Positions 46,600 through 58,804 of a stretch of DNA of 64,000 nt are shown one piece after another (position 1 is the first letter of the stretch; every line of letters begins with the position of its first letter). The notes under the pieces were generated by a model, which was not told the DNA's origin, made no database searches, and was given only the letters and a program-made list of their open reading frames with translations. The position numbers and the translations under genes were made by a program. Origin of the DNA: Areca catechu (Eukaryota > Streptophyta > Magnoliopsida > Arecales > Arecaceae); the NCBI GenBank assembly GCA_021397845.1, contig CM038052.1, positions 146,624,854 through 146,688,853 of the forward strand, given 5' to 3'.

Positions 46600-47059
46600 A
46601 TTCACCTTAAGGGCATTTGAGCATCTAAGATAAGGGGAGGAGTTGATAACCTCTCCTTAGCCCAAAACCACCACCCTTCATTCGAACCTAAGCCTTTAAT
46701 CTAAAATTGATTAGACCTAATTTGTCCTAGTGGGCTAGGGACATCAACAAGTCGGGTCAAGGCTAGTGTTGAGTCAGTTTGTCTGGTTACTCTGTGTGTG
46801 CTTTGTATTCAGTGTCTAGAATGGTGGTTCAGGGATTCCATCCCGAAGGGCTTGTGTGCTGGTCCGCCTACCTGGCCAATCGCTGATTGGTGTCTAGGAT
46901 TGGCATTCAGGGACCTAACACTCCCCTTACACCTGCCTGGCTGAGTCCTGAGTTACTACAGGCTAGCTTGCCACTCTGATTGGGCATCTAGTTTAGGCTC
47001 TAGGTCTAGTTAGCCCGTAGTCGTTCAGTTGAGTCTCATTTTGTGTGTTTGCTTGCATC
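46600..47059 (+). promoter_or_regulatory. Chromovirus leader with conserved hairpin
   Basis: A 10-bp stem, TAAGGGGAGG / CCTCTCCTTA (46631-46640 and 46650-46659, one G-U pair as RNA), encloses a 9-nt loop. The same stem, perfectly paired, is in the leader of the non-autonomous element at 39674-39702. Sequence around it is also shared up to the gag start. 46177-46599 is leader with no frame of interest. Confidence 0.7.
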
Positions 47060-48322
47060 ATGTCTACCCGGAATGGAGTGCCCTACCAACCTGGTCAAAC
47101 CCAACCTGATTTAGAAGCCATGGTTAGAGCTCTTACTGAGAGTATGAACAAACTGAGTCAGGATGTGACTACCACTGTTGCCCAATTTAAAGAACAAGTC
47201 CATGAGAATTTTGCCCAGCTTAGGGATCGAGTTCAAGTGCTAGAGGAACCTAGGCATTGAAACTGGACTCCTGATCCAGATTTTAATGTACCTCAACCTC
47301 ACCCACACCAAGAGCCTAGAAGACCTTTATACCGAGATCCTGAACCTAATCATAGGAGGCCTGACCCAGAACCTGAGGATAGAGATGATAGGTTCATTCG
47401 AAACATAAAGTTAGATGCACCCACTTTTGATGGTAGCCTAAATCCTAAGGTGTATTCTGATTGGGAGGGTGAGATGGACCAGTACTTTGAGTGGTATGCC
47501 ATGTCTGAGGAGAGGAAATTCAAGTTTGCCAAGATGAAATTAATACGTCAAGCTAGGTTATACTGGGGGAACATTGAGCTGACCACTAGAAGACGAAATG
47601 TAGAGCCCATAACCACTTGGCAGGGTATGAAAGAGAAACTTAGAGACAAGTACCTACCCATTTCATACCAGCAAAATCTGTTAGACCAATGGCAGACTTT
47701 GAAACAAGGGAACCGATCTGTTTCAGACTACATAACCACCTTTGATGAATACCTGATGAGATGTGATGTGAGTGAAGCCCATGAGGTCACTTTGTCTAGA
47801 TTTAGGACTGGACTTAGGGAAGATATTAAGAGAGAGTTGTTTCTGAGAGAGGTTACTGACCTAGACCAAGCCTATCAGATTGCACTGAACATTGAGAAGT
47901 TTCAGAGAGGACCCATGCCATCTAGGGTTAGTGCCCCAATCCCAAGAAATGGACCTAGCCAGGTTATCCCTAGCAAGCCTAATCAGGGTATCCCCACCCC
48001 TAGGCCCATGGACAAAGGTAAGGCACCTGACACCCAGAGAACCCCTAGTATCATCTGTTTTAAGTGCCAGAAGCCCGGTCATATCTCCACTCAGTGCACA
48101 GCCATAGCTTGTTTTAAGTGTCATAAGGTAGGTCATGTTTCTAGCCAGTGCCCTCGTAGATCCCTATATATAGAAGAGGGAGGAGAAGAGAATTCCGAGC
48201 CTAACGAGGAGTTTGAAGAAGAAGTTTATGAGGCCGGAATGAATTTGGTTGATGAGTATGAAGGAGAGGAAGAATCCACTGAATCTGACCACTTAGGGGT
48301 TGTGAGATGCATCCTGTCCTAG
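47060..48322 (+). pseudogene. gag: Chromovirus gag with two stop codons
   Basis: The start at 47060 (MSTRNGVPYQPGQTQPDLEA) is preferred to the upstream in-frame ATG at 47045 because it opens the typical Gag N-terminus, followed by a predicted coiled coil. A TGA at 47258 interrupts it; the frame then continues through a capsid domain (47450-47900: DWEGEMDQYFEWY, LRDKYLP, FDEYLMRC). Two CCHC knuckles follow, CFKCQKPGHISTQC (about 48056) and CFKCHKVGHVSSQC (about 48112). An acidic segment precedes a TAG at 48320, which lies in frame between gag and protease. Both stops are one change from a sense codon. Confidence 0.9.
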
Positions 48323-51300
48323 ACTAAAGTTCAGGAAGATTGGCGTAGGACTAACATCCTACAGACTTTCCTTAAACTAGGGGATAAGGTTTGTAAAATC
48401 ATCATAGATAGTGGGAGCTGTGTGAATGCCATTTCTACTAGCACTGTCAAAATGTTAGGCTTAACCCCAGTCCCCCACCCCAACCCCTATAAGGTTTCTT
48501 GGGTAGACTCTACCTCTATACCCATCCAGTCTAGATGTCAGGTCCAAATCCAAATGCAATCCTATCAAGAGAAGATTTGGTGTGATGTCTTGCCCATGGG
48601 GGTGAGCAGTATAATTCTTGGAAGACCTTGGTTGTATGATCATGATGCCACCCTCTTAGGAAAATCCAACACCTGTGTCTTTAGTTTCAATGGGAAGAAA
48701 ATCACAATCCATTCAGTCCCTCCTAAGGACAAGGTAGCTAAAGGAACCAGTAAGGTTAGGGAAATGAAGACTGGAGTGAACCTAATTAGTGCCAAGGATC
48801 TAGAACAAGAAACTCATAGTGGTTCACCCATTTGGATGTTGACTGCTAAGGAACTTAGGACTCCTACACCCTCAGAGCCTCCTCAGGAAGTTAAGCCTTT
48901 ATTAGAAGAATTTGAGGATGTTTTTCCCGAGGATCTACCAGACCACCTTCCACCTCTTAGGGATATTCAGCATTCCATAGATTTAGTCCCAGGAGCTACT
49001 TTACCCAACTTGCCCCATTATAGGATGAATCCATCTGAGCATAAAGAACTGCAAAAGCAGGTTGGCGAATTGTTGAGGAAGGGGTTCATTAGAGAGAGTC
49101 TTAGCCCTTGTGCAGTCCCTGCACTTCTAACCCCGAAGAAGGATGGCACGTGGAGGATGTGTGTTGACAGTCGTGCCATCAATAAAATCACAATCAAGTA
49201 TAGGTTCCCCATCCCTAGACTAGATGACATGCTTGATATGATGGCCGGTGCCATGGTTTTTTCTAAAATTGATCTCAAGAGCGGCTATCATCAGGTTAGA
49301 ATTAGACCAGGAGATGAGTGGAAAACCGCCTTCAAAACTAAGGATGGTCTCTATGAATGGGTTGTTATGCCTTTTGGGTTGTCCAATGCCCCTAGTACTT
49401 TCATGAGGATTATGACCCAGGTACTTAGAGCTTTCATAGGGAAGTTTGTAGTGGTCTATTTTGATGACATCCTGATCTATAGTAAGACCCCTGCAGATCA
49501 CCTAGGCCACCTTAGACAGGTCTGTCAAGTTTTGAGGAATGATAGTCTCTACGGTAATCTCAAGAAGTGTGAATTTATGACCAGTAGGATTATCTTCCTT
49601 GGATTTGTTGTAACCCCTGACGGCGTGGCTGCCGATCCTGAAAAGATTAGGTCCATAGTAGAATGGCCAAAGCCGACTAGTGTGCATGAAGTCAGAAGTT
49701 TCCATGGCTTGGCTACCTTCTATAGGCGATTCATCAAGGGATTTAGTACCGTAGTTGCTCCTATCACAGACTGCATCCAGAAGGGAGAATTTCAGTGGAC
49801 CAAAGCAGCCCATAAAGCCTTCCTAGATCTTAAGGATAGGATGACCCAGGCACCCATTTTGAGACTACCGGACTTTTCAAAGGTATTTGAGGTTGCCTGT
49901 GATGCTTCAGGAGTAGGTATAGGTGGAGTCCTAAGCCAAGAGAACCATCCCGTAGCATTCTTTAGTGAAAAACTTAACGATGCTAAGCTTAGGTATTCTA
50001 CCTATGATAAGGAATTTTACGCGGTAGTGCAAGCTTTGCGTTACTGGAGACATTATTACTACCGCAAGAATTTGTGCTGTTTTCGGACCATGAGGCTCTT
50101 AGATTCTTGAATTCTCAGAAGAAGCTTAACCCTAGGCATGCTAAGTGGGTAGAGTATATCCAGTCCTATACTTTTGTTTTGAAGCATAAGGCTGGGTCTG
50201 AAAATAAGGTAGCTGATGCCCTTAGTCGTCGATCTTTGTTGTTGAATTCTGTTAGGGCTGAAGTCATAGGGTTTGAGCAAATCAAAGAAGAATATGAGTC
50301 ATGTCCGGATTTCAAGACTGTATACCAGGATCTAACTCAAGGACCATCTAGTGAACATAAGGATTATTCTCTTTTAGATGGCTTTCTATTCTTTAAGAAT
50401 AAGCTTTGCATCCCTAGAACCTCTCTTAGGGAATTCTTGATTTGGGAAACTCATGCTGGAGGTTTAGCTGGCCATTTCGGAAAAGATAAGACCACCCTGG
50501 CTATTGAAGACCATTTTTTCTGGCCTAGCTTAAAAAGAGATGTAGCACACATTGTGGCTAGGTGTCAGACCTGCGCTGTTGCCAAACAGCGAAAATAGAA
50601 CACCGCCCTTTATACCCCACTCCCTGTCCCAGATCGTCCTTGGCAAGATGTGAGCATGGACTTTGTGTTAGGTTTGCCTAAGACCCAGAGGAGGCATGAC
50701 TCTATCTGTGTTGTAGTAGACCAATTTTCCAAGATGGCCCATTTCTTGCCTTGTTCCCAAACATTTGATGCGTCTAAGGTAGCCACCCTGTTCATTAATG
50801 AGATAGTTCGACTCCATGGCCTACCCAAGACCATTGTTTCAGATAGGGATGTTCGGTTCACCAGCTATTTCAGGAAATCCCTTTGGCATAAGTTAGGGAT
50901 GAAACTTAAGTTTTCAACTACCTATCATCCCCAGACTGACGGCCAAACCGAAGTAGTGAACCGTAGTTTAGGCAATCTGCTAAGGTGTCTTGTTGGTGAA
51001 AACATTAGGAACTGGGATTTGTACTTACCTAGAGCTGAATTTGCATATAATGACTCGGTCAATAGGACTACGGGTAAGAGTCCATTTGAAATTGTGCATG
51101 GTTACAAACCCCACACACCTCTTGACCTAGCTCCTTTACCAGTCCACACACGGGTCTCCGAGTCTGCCGAAGTTTTTGCACAGCATATAAAAGACTTGCA
51201 TAAAGAAATTCAAGCCAAAATAAATTTAAGTAATGAAACTTATAAGAAATTGGCTGATTCTCAAAGGCGAGTCAAAACTTTTGACGAAGGAGACTATGTA

Positions 51301-51849
51301 ATGATTAGGTTAAGGCCTGAACGGTTTCCTCCTGGAACCGTTAGAAAGTTACATGCTAGGGGAGCTGGACCATTTAGAGTGGTAAAGAGAGTAGGATCCA
51401 ATGCCTATGTGCTCGAGTTGCCTCCAGAACTAGGCATTAGCTCCACTTTCAACATTACAGACCTAGTAGAGTATAGGGAGCCAGCTGTGATTCCCAGTGA
51501 GGCTTTTGAACCTAATCCTGCTCTTGAGAGTGAACCTGACCCTGTGTGTCCACCAACAAATTGGCCTGTGAGGAAAGAGCAGATTGAAAAGATCCTGGAT
51601 GATCAGGTTATCTCTACTCGTAATCGAGGATACCAAAGATACCTGGTCCGCTGGCTAGGAAGGCCAGATTCTGATGACTCTTGGATCTCCCGAGAAGAGT
51701 TACAAGAGCTGGACCCAGACCTCTTGGAGAGATACCAGAGCCAACTTGATCCATACTCGACAGGGTCGAGTTCCTCCCACCCTGGGAGAATTAGTGCGGG
51801 CACCAGACTCAGAAGAAGACTTCAGAGCTCCATCTGGATCTCTGATTAA
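48323..51849 (+). pseudogene. pol: Chromovirus pol: protease, RT, RNase H, integrase, chromodomain
   Basis: Protease has IIIDSGSCVNAIS (about 48400). RT has KIDLKSGYHQVRI (about 49265) and the YFDD box (about 49458). RNase H starts VACDASG (about 49890). Integrase has an HHCC zinc finger (about 50450-50580), then MDFVLGLP (about 50655), SDRD (about 50838) and QTEVVNRS (about 50945), keeping D, D and E. The chromodomain is near 51560-51740 (QRYLVRWLGRPDSDDSWI). One base appears missing around 50050-50075, shifting frame inside RNase H, and a TAG lies at 50596. The C-terminus runs over the purine tract into the 3' LTR, ending at 51849. Chromodomains are thought to guide integration to marked chromatin. 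Confidence 0.93.
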
Positions 51850-53404
51850 CCTTGTCCGAAGAATTAGGGTTTTGGCTTGTAATAAGGGTTGACTGATCAA
51901 CTCAATTTTAGTTGAGTCTGTATTACCTGCATTTTTATTTTGTTGAGTCATGTTGACTCAGTAGTGGATTAGGGTTTCAACCTGGGGTGTTACATTTTCT
52001 CCCAAGACCAAGCAAGTGGACACCACACTCCCAGCCACACTCCCAGCCATACGCCTGAGTCCAGGGGGCGCCATATCTACATCCAGCAGCCTTTGGTCCC
52101 CACTCCACAGATAGCAGCTTCCTTCTCTCATGCGCCAGATGAGGAGAAATCCACCAAGAGTCCACAAATCAAGGGGGCGGCCAAGACTTTCCCAAGAGAA
52201 CCAAAGTAAAGATGGGAAGAAATTTTCTTGGAGAGAACTTCAAGGAGGCGCCCACTACCTGCCAAAAAAATCCAAAACAAAGATGGGAAGGACCTTGACT
52301 TAGGGAGGAAGAAAAGGAGGAGTCCAAAAGAGTTGATCCATGGAAGGAAAAAAAAAATTCTCTTGAAGATCCATACAAGGAGGCGCCATCTACCTGCCTT
52401 TTATAACCCAAATCAAATTTTTTTGGTACTTTGGCCGACCATATGTGTATGATTTTTCCTGATTTGTAGATCCCCTCCTTTAGTCCCACATGGGAAGATG
52501 TAAAACCCTACTCCCTTGTAAAGCCTTATAAATTAAACCCCTCTTGTAAGTTTAAATCAATCAGATGAATGAAACCAAATTTTTTTTGTGAGCAAACTTT
52601 GTGTTTTCTCTCTTCCGCACTTGCATCCAGGTGTTGAGCTCCATGAGGGAGTAAATCCGGGTTCCCCAGGAACCTTGAGGAGGTGTGAGATCTCCAAAAA
52701 CCCAAACCCTAGGTTAGCCACTACACTCCCAAACCCTAGCCGCCATCACCCTTCTCTTTCCACCAAGCCCTAGTCTATTCCACTTCTCACGGCCACCCTC
52801 TCCAAGTCCAGGCCGGCCACCAGCATCCAGCTCCAGTCCAGATACTTCAGATCTACAGCAATTCTAAGAGGAAGTCAGATCAGCCTCCAGGAAGAATCCT
52901 GATTTCAGCAACTTCAGCTTTCAAGTTCTTCAACCTGGTAAATCTTTTCTTGAGTATCTGAAATCCATCCCTTGTTCCTCTTCTTTCCCAGATCTTGAGT
53001 CCAGGAGAAGCTGACCAAACCACAAGACCAGTATTGGAGGATTCATTACGAAGATAGCCGACTCCGAGGATCCCACAATCTGCTCGAGAGAGTTCTTCCA
53101 CCAAAATCCTGAGAAGATCACTGTCTGGTTAGTAAACCATCTCTCCTCTCTATTTCTGTTCTGTTGAAAGTTCAGAGCGAAACCCTAGGTCTGGGAGTTT
53201 CTCAACCCTAGCGATCCGTTACTTCTGAACTACTCTGATAATTTAGTTTCATCTAAATTATGCTTTCAATCCTTACCTAGTTTCCTTCAACTTAGTTTAG
53301 CTTTACTTTGAGTCAAAGCTAATTTCTAAAATATAAAAAAAAAAAAAAAAAAATAATCTTAAATTTACTTCCGCATACGCTTCCTTGTTCTTTGTTCTGC
53401 ATCA
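51792..53404 (+). repeat. Chromovirus 3' LTR
   Basis: It begins TAGTGCGGGCACCAG, the second base changed from TG, after the purine tract GGGAGAA (51784-51790). It ends TTCTGCATCA and is followed by GAGTT. TATAAATTA at 52527-52535 matches the 5' LTR. Confidence 0.95.
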
Positions 53405-54770
53405 GAGTTGTGGCTCTCCTTGAGCTTCCACCAAGGCCAACTGGGACCACAATCTTGTCCGCCTCTCGGACTTTATCAGCAAACTCCACCGAGGCCCTGA
53501 ATCTGGGCACCACCTCAGTGGCCTCCCTCTTTGCGGCCTCCATCAAAGCCACCGCCCTAGTAGCTTTCTCCTTGACCGCCGACAGCCAAGCCAGCACCAC
53601 CTCCAGTTGCACCTAGAGGGCACTCATTAGCTCTTCCACCTGGGCAACGCCGGCCTTGAGCTCCTCCGCCTGGCGGGAGGCCCGATCCCTTTCTCGGGCC
53701 AAGGATGCTTCGAGGTCCCTAACCTGATTCTCGGCATCGACCACTTCGGCCTGGAGGATCATATCCTTCTTTTCCAAGGCCTAGGCCTTGTCAGCCTACT
53801 CCCGGGCCTTAGCCGCTAGTGACATCCTTTCCCGCTCCCACTGGGTGTAGTGGTCGCGAACAAGAAGAATGTCAGTCTCGATCTGCACCATCAAAGATGT
53901 TAGCCCTGGTAGTCAGACTGAAGCAACAAAAAGAAAGAAAACTACCAAGAAGAGGAGAGAAAGAGTGCCAAGAAGGGCCTCCACCAGCATCTAGCCTCCC
54001 CTCTCGCGGTGGTTGCGTGACTGGACCGCGAACTCCATCATGCGCTCTGCAAGTGCACGATCCTGGGTGACTGCCAAATTTGATCTCATCCCAAGTGCTG
54101 CCCTCCAGATAGCAGCCCTCCTTGATGCTGAGGCCACCGCCATGTCCGGGGGAGCCACCTCTGAAGGCATCTCATCTGGCGATGAAAAGCTCGTCACTGC
54201 AGGTGATGGCATCGGCGATGGTTGCTCCACCACCCCTTCTCCCTCTTCGTCCACCTTGATGACTATAGGAAGGTGGACCGCAACCGCTGCAGCTGGCCTG
54301 GCCAGCGTGCCCGTGCCAAGTTCTTGGGCCAGAAGCTGGGCTCGCTACTCCGAAGGCCCAGGGGCTGGTTCGACCGCTTGCCCCGTAGGGCCATAGATTG
54401 AAGCAGGCCCCGCCTTTTCATTGGGCTCAACCCGGGCCCTCTTTGGTGGAGCATCCCCGGGCTCGTACAGCAGCCCTCTCTTGTGGGTGGCCTCCAGAAG
54501 CTCTTGCACCAAGAACTTCATGCTGCAGGAAGAAGAAGACAAAGTTCAGCAATAGGTCGAAAAGATCTCATTGAAGAAGAGATACCCCTTCGGACTCACC
54601 TCGCCCTTGGATCAGGCTGATCCCGACGTCGAACAAGTTTTGCTCTGATAGCAGAACCTTGAGAGGAGGGACCTGATCAGAGATAAGCTAGTCGTATACT
54701 TCCTGATCAGAGGCCTCAACCTGGGAGTTTTGATTTGGGATCCGGTCCGGATCACTCTAGACCTAGTCCA
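53405..54770 (-). pseudogene. Tat-2 antisense ORF 1, middle part
   Basis: Minus strand, between the chromovirus and the solo Copia LTR. An Ala/Glu/Arg-rich probable coiled coil near 53410-53610 (AAKREATEVVPRFRASVEFA) follows, in reading order, a Pro/Ala-rich linker and a 54345-54542 frame beginning MSSSSCSMKFLVQELLEATH, equivalent to sequence around 16080-16120 in Tat-1. Frames are broken by stops near 53615, 53782 and elsewhere. Function unknown. Confidence 0.55.
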
Positions 54771-56736
54771 TAAAGGAACCGTTTCTAGGGATGAAGCATG
54801 CATTTTAAAACTTTTCTAAAAGCATGTAGCAGCGAAAAGCGATAAAAATATTTTATCAAGATGTTAATCTAATTAACACAACCCCAATACTAAGATTAAA
54901 ATGCATCTAGAGTAATGTAAAAATGAAACCATGCAACCAAAGTATAAAATTTGGAACTGTTCTCATAACTATATAATGATGTGGTAAGGAACAATGTGTA
55001 ATACACAACATAAGTACATACCTTGGTGACATTCACTTGGAGAAAATCGAAAGTCCGCCTCTCAATCGTGATCCCAGGGACCCCACTGACCTATGAAAAA
55101 ATCTGGCTCTGCAAGTAGCACTTGTTTACCACCTCTACGGAAGGTTCACACCGTGCAGCATGATTCCTTCTTCTTCCTTGAGGTGCTAGCCCCTACAGAA
55201 GCTTTGTCGGGTGGACTCCTTCTTAACTTCTTGAAGATGAATGGGACACCTTCAACTCCTTGAAGTGCTAGTTGCTACAGCAATGCTGGAACAGAATGAG
55301 GACTCTCCCAGTTCTCTCTATCCCAAACCTTCAATAGAAGGTATGCACTCAGAGATCCCACCCAAAACTCAATCAACCTTATGATCTGATCTCTCAAGCT
55401 CTAAGAGGTCTTGAAAGATCTCCAACCCAAGGAATGGAGAAAGTCTCGACCTCAAAACCGGTGGAATATCAAATCTGATCTACAGTGCTGGAAACAATCT
55501 GCCCAGCAAAAATAAATAGTCCCCAAAACTATTAAGAAGACTAATGAGAGATTAATGTGGAGTTTTGAGTCTCTTAGGATTCTTGGGACCTTTGGAATTC
55601 AGCAACTACCCAGCATAAAAACCTGAAACTCCCCATTAATTTCGACAACAATTGCAGCAATTAATGAAGCAATTTCAGTTTTCGTTGGAGTCCATCATTC
55701 GAGTCGACTCGACCATTCGATTCGACTCGGCTCGAGTCGACTCGTTCAAAAAGAGTCGACTTGAATAAAAGTTTTGACAATAACTTGTCAAACGAGTTCG
55801 GAACGATTTCCAATCATTCGCATGCCAACAAAGCAAGAAGAAACCCTCGGTGTGTGACCCCATAGGTTCAAACACTAAATCGGTAGCACGAAAACATTTC
55901 CAGTACTAGCCAAAGTCGCCATCTAGCAATGACACCTGGTGTCCGGATAGGCTGAAGGTTGCAGAGCAACATGAACCTGTCGAATATGGAATAGCATTGA
56001 ACTTATTCCTTGAACCTCCTAATGCTCTGGATGACATAAGGTTAAACTACCCAACCCTAAGCAGTCCATCTGAATATGTCTCAAAGAATCCTTACAACTC
56101 CTTACAAGGAATGCCCTGGCCAAGGTTTTTCTCAATTGAGGCACATAAAGCATTCAATCCAAATCATTTGGAGAGGTCAATCCTATCTCAATCCTACTAC
56201 CGCTATACAAGTACCTGACTGTACCCTGCAATCTTTCATCACTGGATTAGAAATCTGGATAGTCTGGTGCATAAGCATAGTGAGTTGCTTGCAAGCTGCT
56301 ATAGTGATCTCAAGTTAAAGAAATAATTCATGTCTACATTCTAATGCAAGACTTCTCTTCAGTAGCAAGAGAATCTTGCGTGAGAGTCACATTCAGTGAA
56401 GTGTCAAACACAACACCCGATGTCATACCAGCATCTCTATGCTGCTTGGTTAAGAGGACAACCAATAGATTTAACATTAACGACCTACTTCGATATACCA
56501 TCATCCCAAAACAGCGTATCCTTTGGTCGCAAACTACTTTATGAACTACACGATGCATTCTCTCTACATCGCATGCAAGGTAGCTCAAAGGACATCATCA
56601 CAAAAGAGTTTAAATTAAGAAAAATGCACCTATGATGAATAGCCAAAATATAACTTTTATTTATATCAAAATTCATATACAAATAGCACAACCGTTTATA
56701 GCCTAGACGACTGGCTTTGGGATACAATTCCCAACA
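54771..56736 (-). mobile_element. Solo Copia LTR in Tat-2
   Basis: It is flanked by a perfect GTCCA duplication (54766-54770 and 56737-56741). On the minus strand it begins TGTTGGGAATTGTATCCCAA, clearly related to the Copia-1 LTR at 5317. The other end is TTTA instead of the expected CA. Length is 1966 bp. It contains a cluster of GTCGACTCG palindromes at 55700-55771 and no coding region. Confidence 0.9.
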
Positions 56737-56741
56737 GTCCA

Positions 56742-57420
56742 CCCCTTTGATAGAAGCAAAGAAGAATTTCCTCTTCCATCCCTTGATGGAAGAGGGGTGC
56801 TCAAACTTTATCCCCCTCGGGCGAGGGTAAATGCACCACCACCCGTCCTCGATCGGGTGGTATTTTAGGATAAAAAAGGCCCTGAACAAGGAGAAGCGGG
56901 CGACAATCCCGTGGAAGTGATAGAAAATAATAAAGTAGTTGATGACCCTAAGTTGGGAGCCAACTGGATTGGAACAAGATGATTGTTGCTCAGAAAAGAG
57001 AGAAAGAAGGGATGGAAAGGCAAGCAAAGGCCTCCGAGAAAGAACTCTTCGTAAAGGGCTATTCGACCTGGGCTACTAGAGGTGACCCACTTTTCGGTCA
57101 TGGAACCAAGAGTCAGATAGAATCCGGGATCCTGTAGGTAGCCCAGATCGTAGAGAGATCCTCCCTGGTGATCGTTGAAGCTACGCCCGAAAGCCCGGTC
57201 AGACGGGAAGACCTAGAAGAAGCAATGGGAGCAGAAGAGATGGAAGGAGAGGAGGGCCCCTGGGCCCACCGATGATTACTCCGGTCGGGTGGAGGTTTTT
57301 GCGGATGATGAGTGGGACCTCCTCCTCCTCGTTTGAAGATAGAGTCCTAAGCCAAGATGGCCCTGCCCTAGTGGGGTTACCAGAAGAGCTGTGGAGTTAA
57401 CCAGACGTAGCCATTCGAGA
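56742..57420 (-). pseudogene. Tat-2 antisense ORF 1, putative gypsy-type transposon (Transposase_28-like) domain
   Basis: On the minus strand two overlapping frames give a domain with GLCLPFHPFF, QLAPN, FHGIVARFSLFRAFF, DGWWCIYPRP and SSIKGWKRKFFF. This order and the GWW/SIKGWK motifs resemble the plant family annotated as putative gypsy-type transposon protein (Transposase_28). Despite the name, no transposase activity is established. The solo Copia LTR is inserted just after FFFASIKG. A frameshift near 56950 splits the domain. Reading opposite to gag-pol implies its own promoter, which I could not locate. 57421-57985 shows no recognisable feature. Confidence 0.6.
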
Positions 57421-57989
57421 TTGAAAAAAGGAGGTGTACAGAAAAAGGAGACTTGAGAGCCCTACAGGAAGACTCAGCCTAGCCAAAAGAGAAGGAGAAG
57501 GCCCAAAGAGACTAACCTAGTTGTTAAGAAAAAGATAGTCGGGAGAAGGAAGAAGCTCTGGCCCGGCGGTGAGCGAGAAAGTTCTGAAAGAGGCGACTAG
57601 GGGAAAAAGCTTACCCTCTCTTCAAAGCCACAAGACTGCAGCCGTATGTCCTTTCAGTGCTCCTGCCACCGGATAGGCACCATGTGGTAACATTGCTCGA
57701 AGGCGATGCCCCGATGCAACAGAAACAGCCTCGAGTCATACATTAACCATTATGCTTCCTTGGACCTGCTGATGTGGCACCCCCATAATGGCCTCAAGGC
57801 ATGGTGCGCGAAGTGGCAGTGATGTGGCATTTAATGGCACCATATCTTAGCCTTTCCGCATTAGCTCCATAATTACCTCCTTAGTCCCGAGCACGACATT
57901 TTGTCAGGACATGGGAACAGGAGGCCAATGAAGAAACGACATCACCGAGTCCCGTACGGATCCATTTGACGGAGATTGCAACCATAAGC

Positions 57990-58615
57990 TCTGTCCCATC
58001 AAGTCCTTCTGCTGGGCTGGCTCCCCCCAGGTCGAGACTCCAGCAGAAGCCCAGTTCCTCGAGTCCCTTCACTGGGTTGGCTCCCCCTCGTCTAGACTCC
58101 ATCCAAAGTCAGACTTCACCTTTCGCTGAGCTGGCTCCCCACAGGTTGAGACTCCAACAGAAGCCTGATTCCTCGAGTCCCTTCGCTAGGTTGGCTCCCC
58201 TTGGTCGAGACTCCAGCCAAAGTCAGACTCCATTTTCCGCTGGGCTGGCTCCTCCCAGGTCGATACTCCAGCGAAAGCCTGATTCCTTGAGTCCCTTTGC
58301 TGGGTTGGCTCACCCCTGGTCAAGACTCCAGCCGAAGTCAGATTCCACATTCCACTAGCTAGCTCCCCCCAGGTCGAGACTCCAGCAGAAGCTCGATTCC
58401 TCGAGTCCCTTCGCTAGGTTGGCTCCCCCTAGTCGAGACTCCAGCCAAAGTCAGATTCCACCTTCTGCTGGGCTGGCTTCCCCCAGGTCGAGACTCTGAC
58501 AGAAGCCCGATTCCTTGAATCCCTTCTGCTAGGCTGGCTCCTCCCAGGTCGAGACTCAAGCAGAAGTCTAATTTCTCTCCAAGTCTTCCCGCCAGGCTAG
58601 CTCCCTTAAAGTGCA
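57990..58615 (+). repeat. Tat-2 second array, about 115-bp units
   Basis: Roughly five units are each made of two related halves containing GGCTCCCCCCAGGTCGAGACTCC. Successive starts near 58016 and 58131 give a spacing of about 115 bp. It separates antisense ORF 1 from antisense ORF 2. Confidence 0.85.
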
Positions 58616-58670
58616 CACTTACGGAGCACGCAGTTGCGACCCCCGGCGGGCCTCCTTTGGAGCAGCTCAG

Positions 58671-58703
58671 ACGAAGAAGAAGAAGAAGAAGAAGAAGGAG
58701 ACA
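58671..58703 (+). repeat. GAA microsatellite
   Basis: A short run of AAG/GAA triplets (about nine) lies in the spacer between the 115-bp array and antisense ORF 2. Confidence 0.85.
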
Positions 58704-58804
58704 AGGAGAAGAAGCGCACAGTAGTCAAAGTAAAAGCCTTCATTGATCAAAAGTCCCTTACATCCTACGGAGGTTCCCGATAGGCCAGGAAGCCTCCTAG
58801 AGAT

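Larger units (their letters stand above)
44535..53404 (+). mobile_element. Nearly intact chromovirus (chromodomain Ty3/Gypsy element)
   Basis: LTRs at 44535-46160 and 51792-53404 (about 1.62 kb) are very similar. A methionine-tRNA priming site, leader, gag with two zinc knuckles and pol ending in a chromodomain follow in order. Flanks are GAGTC (44530-44534) and GAGTT (53405-53409). Gag and pol share one frame. I see two in-frame stops before RT, one single-base frame loss in RNase H and one stop in integrase. Domain order and chromodomain suggest the Tekay/Del group. It interrupts Tat-2 antisense ORF 1. Confidence 0.93.
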
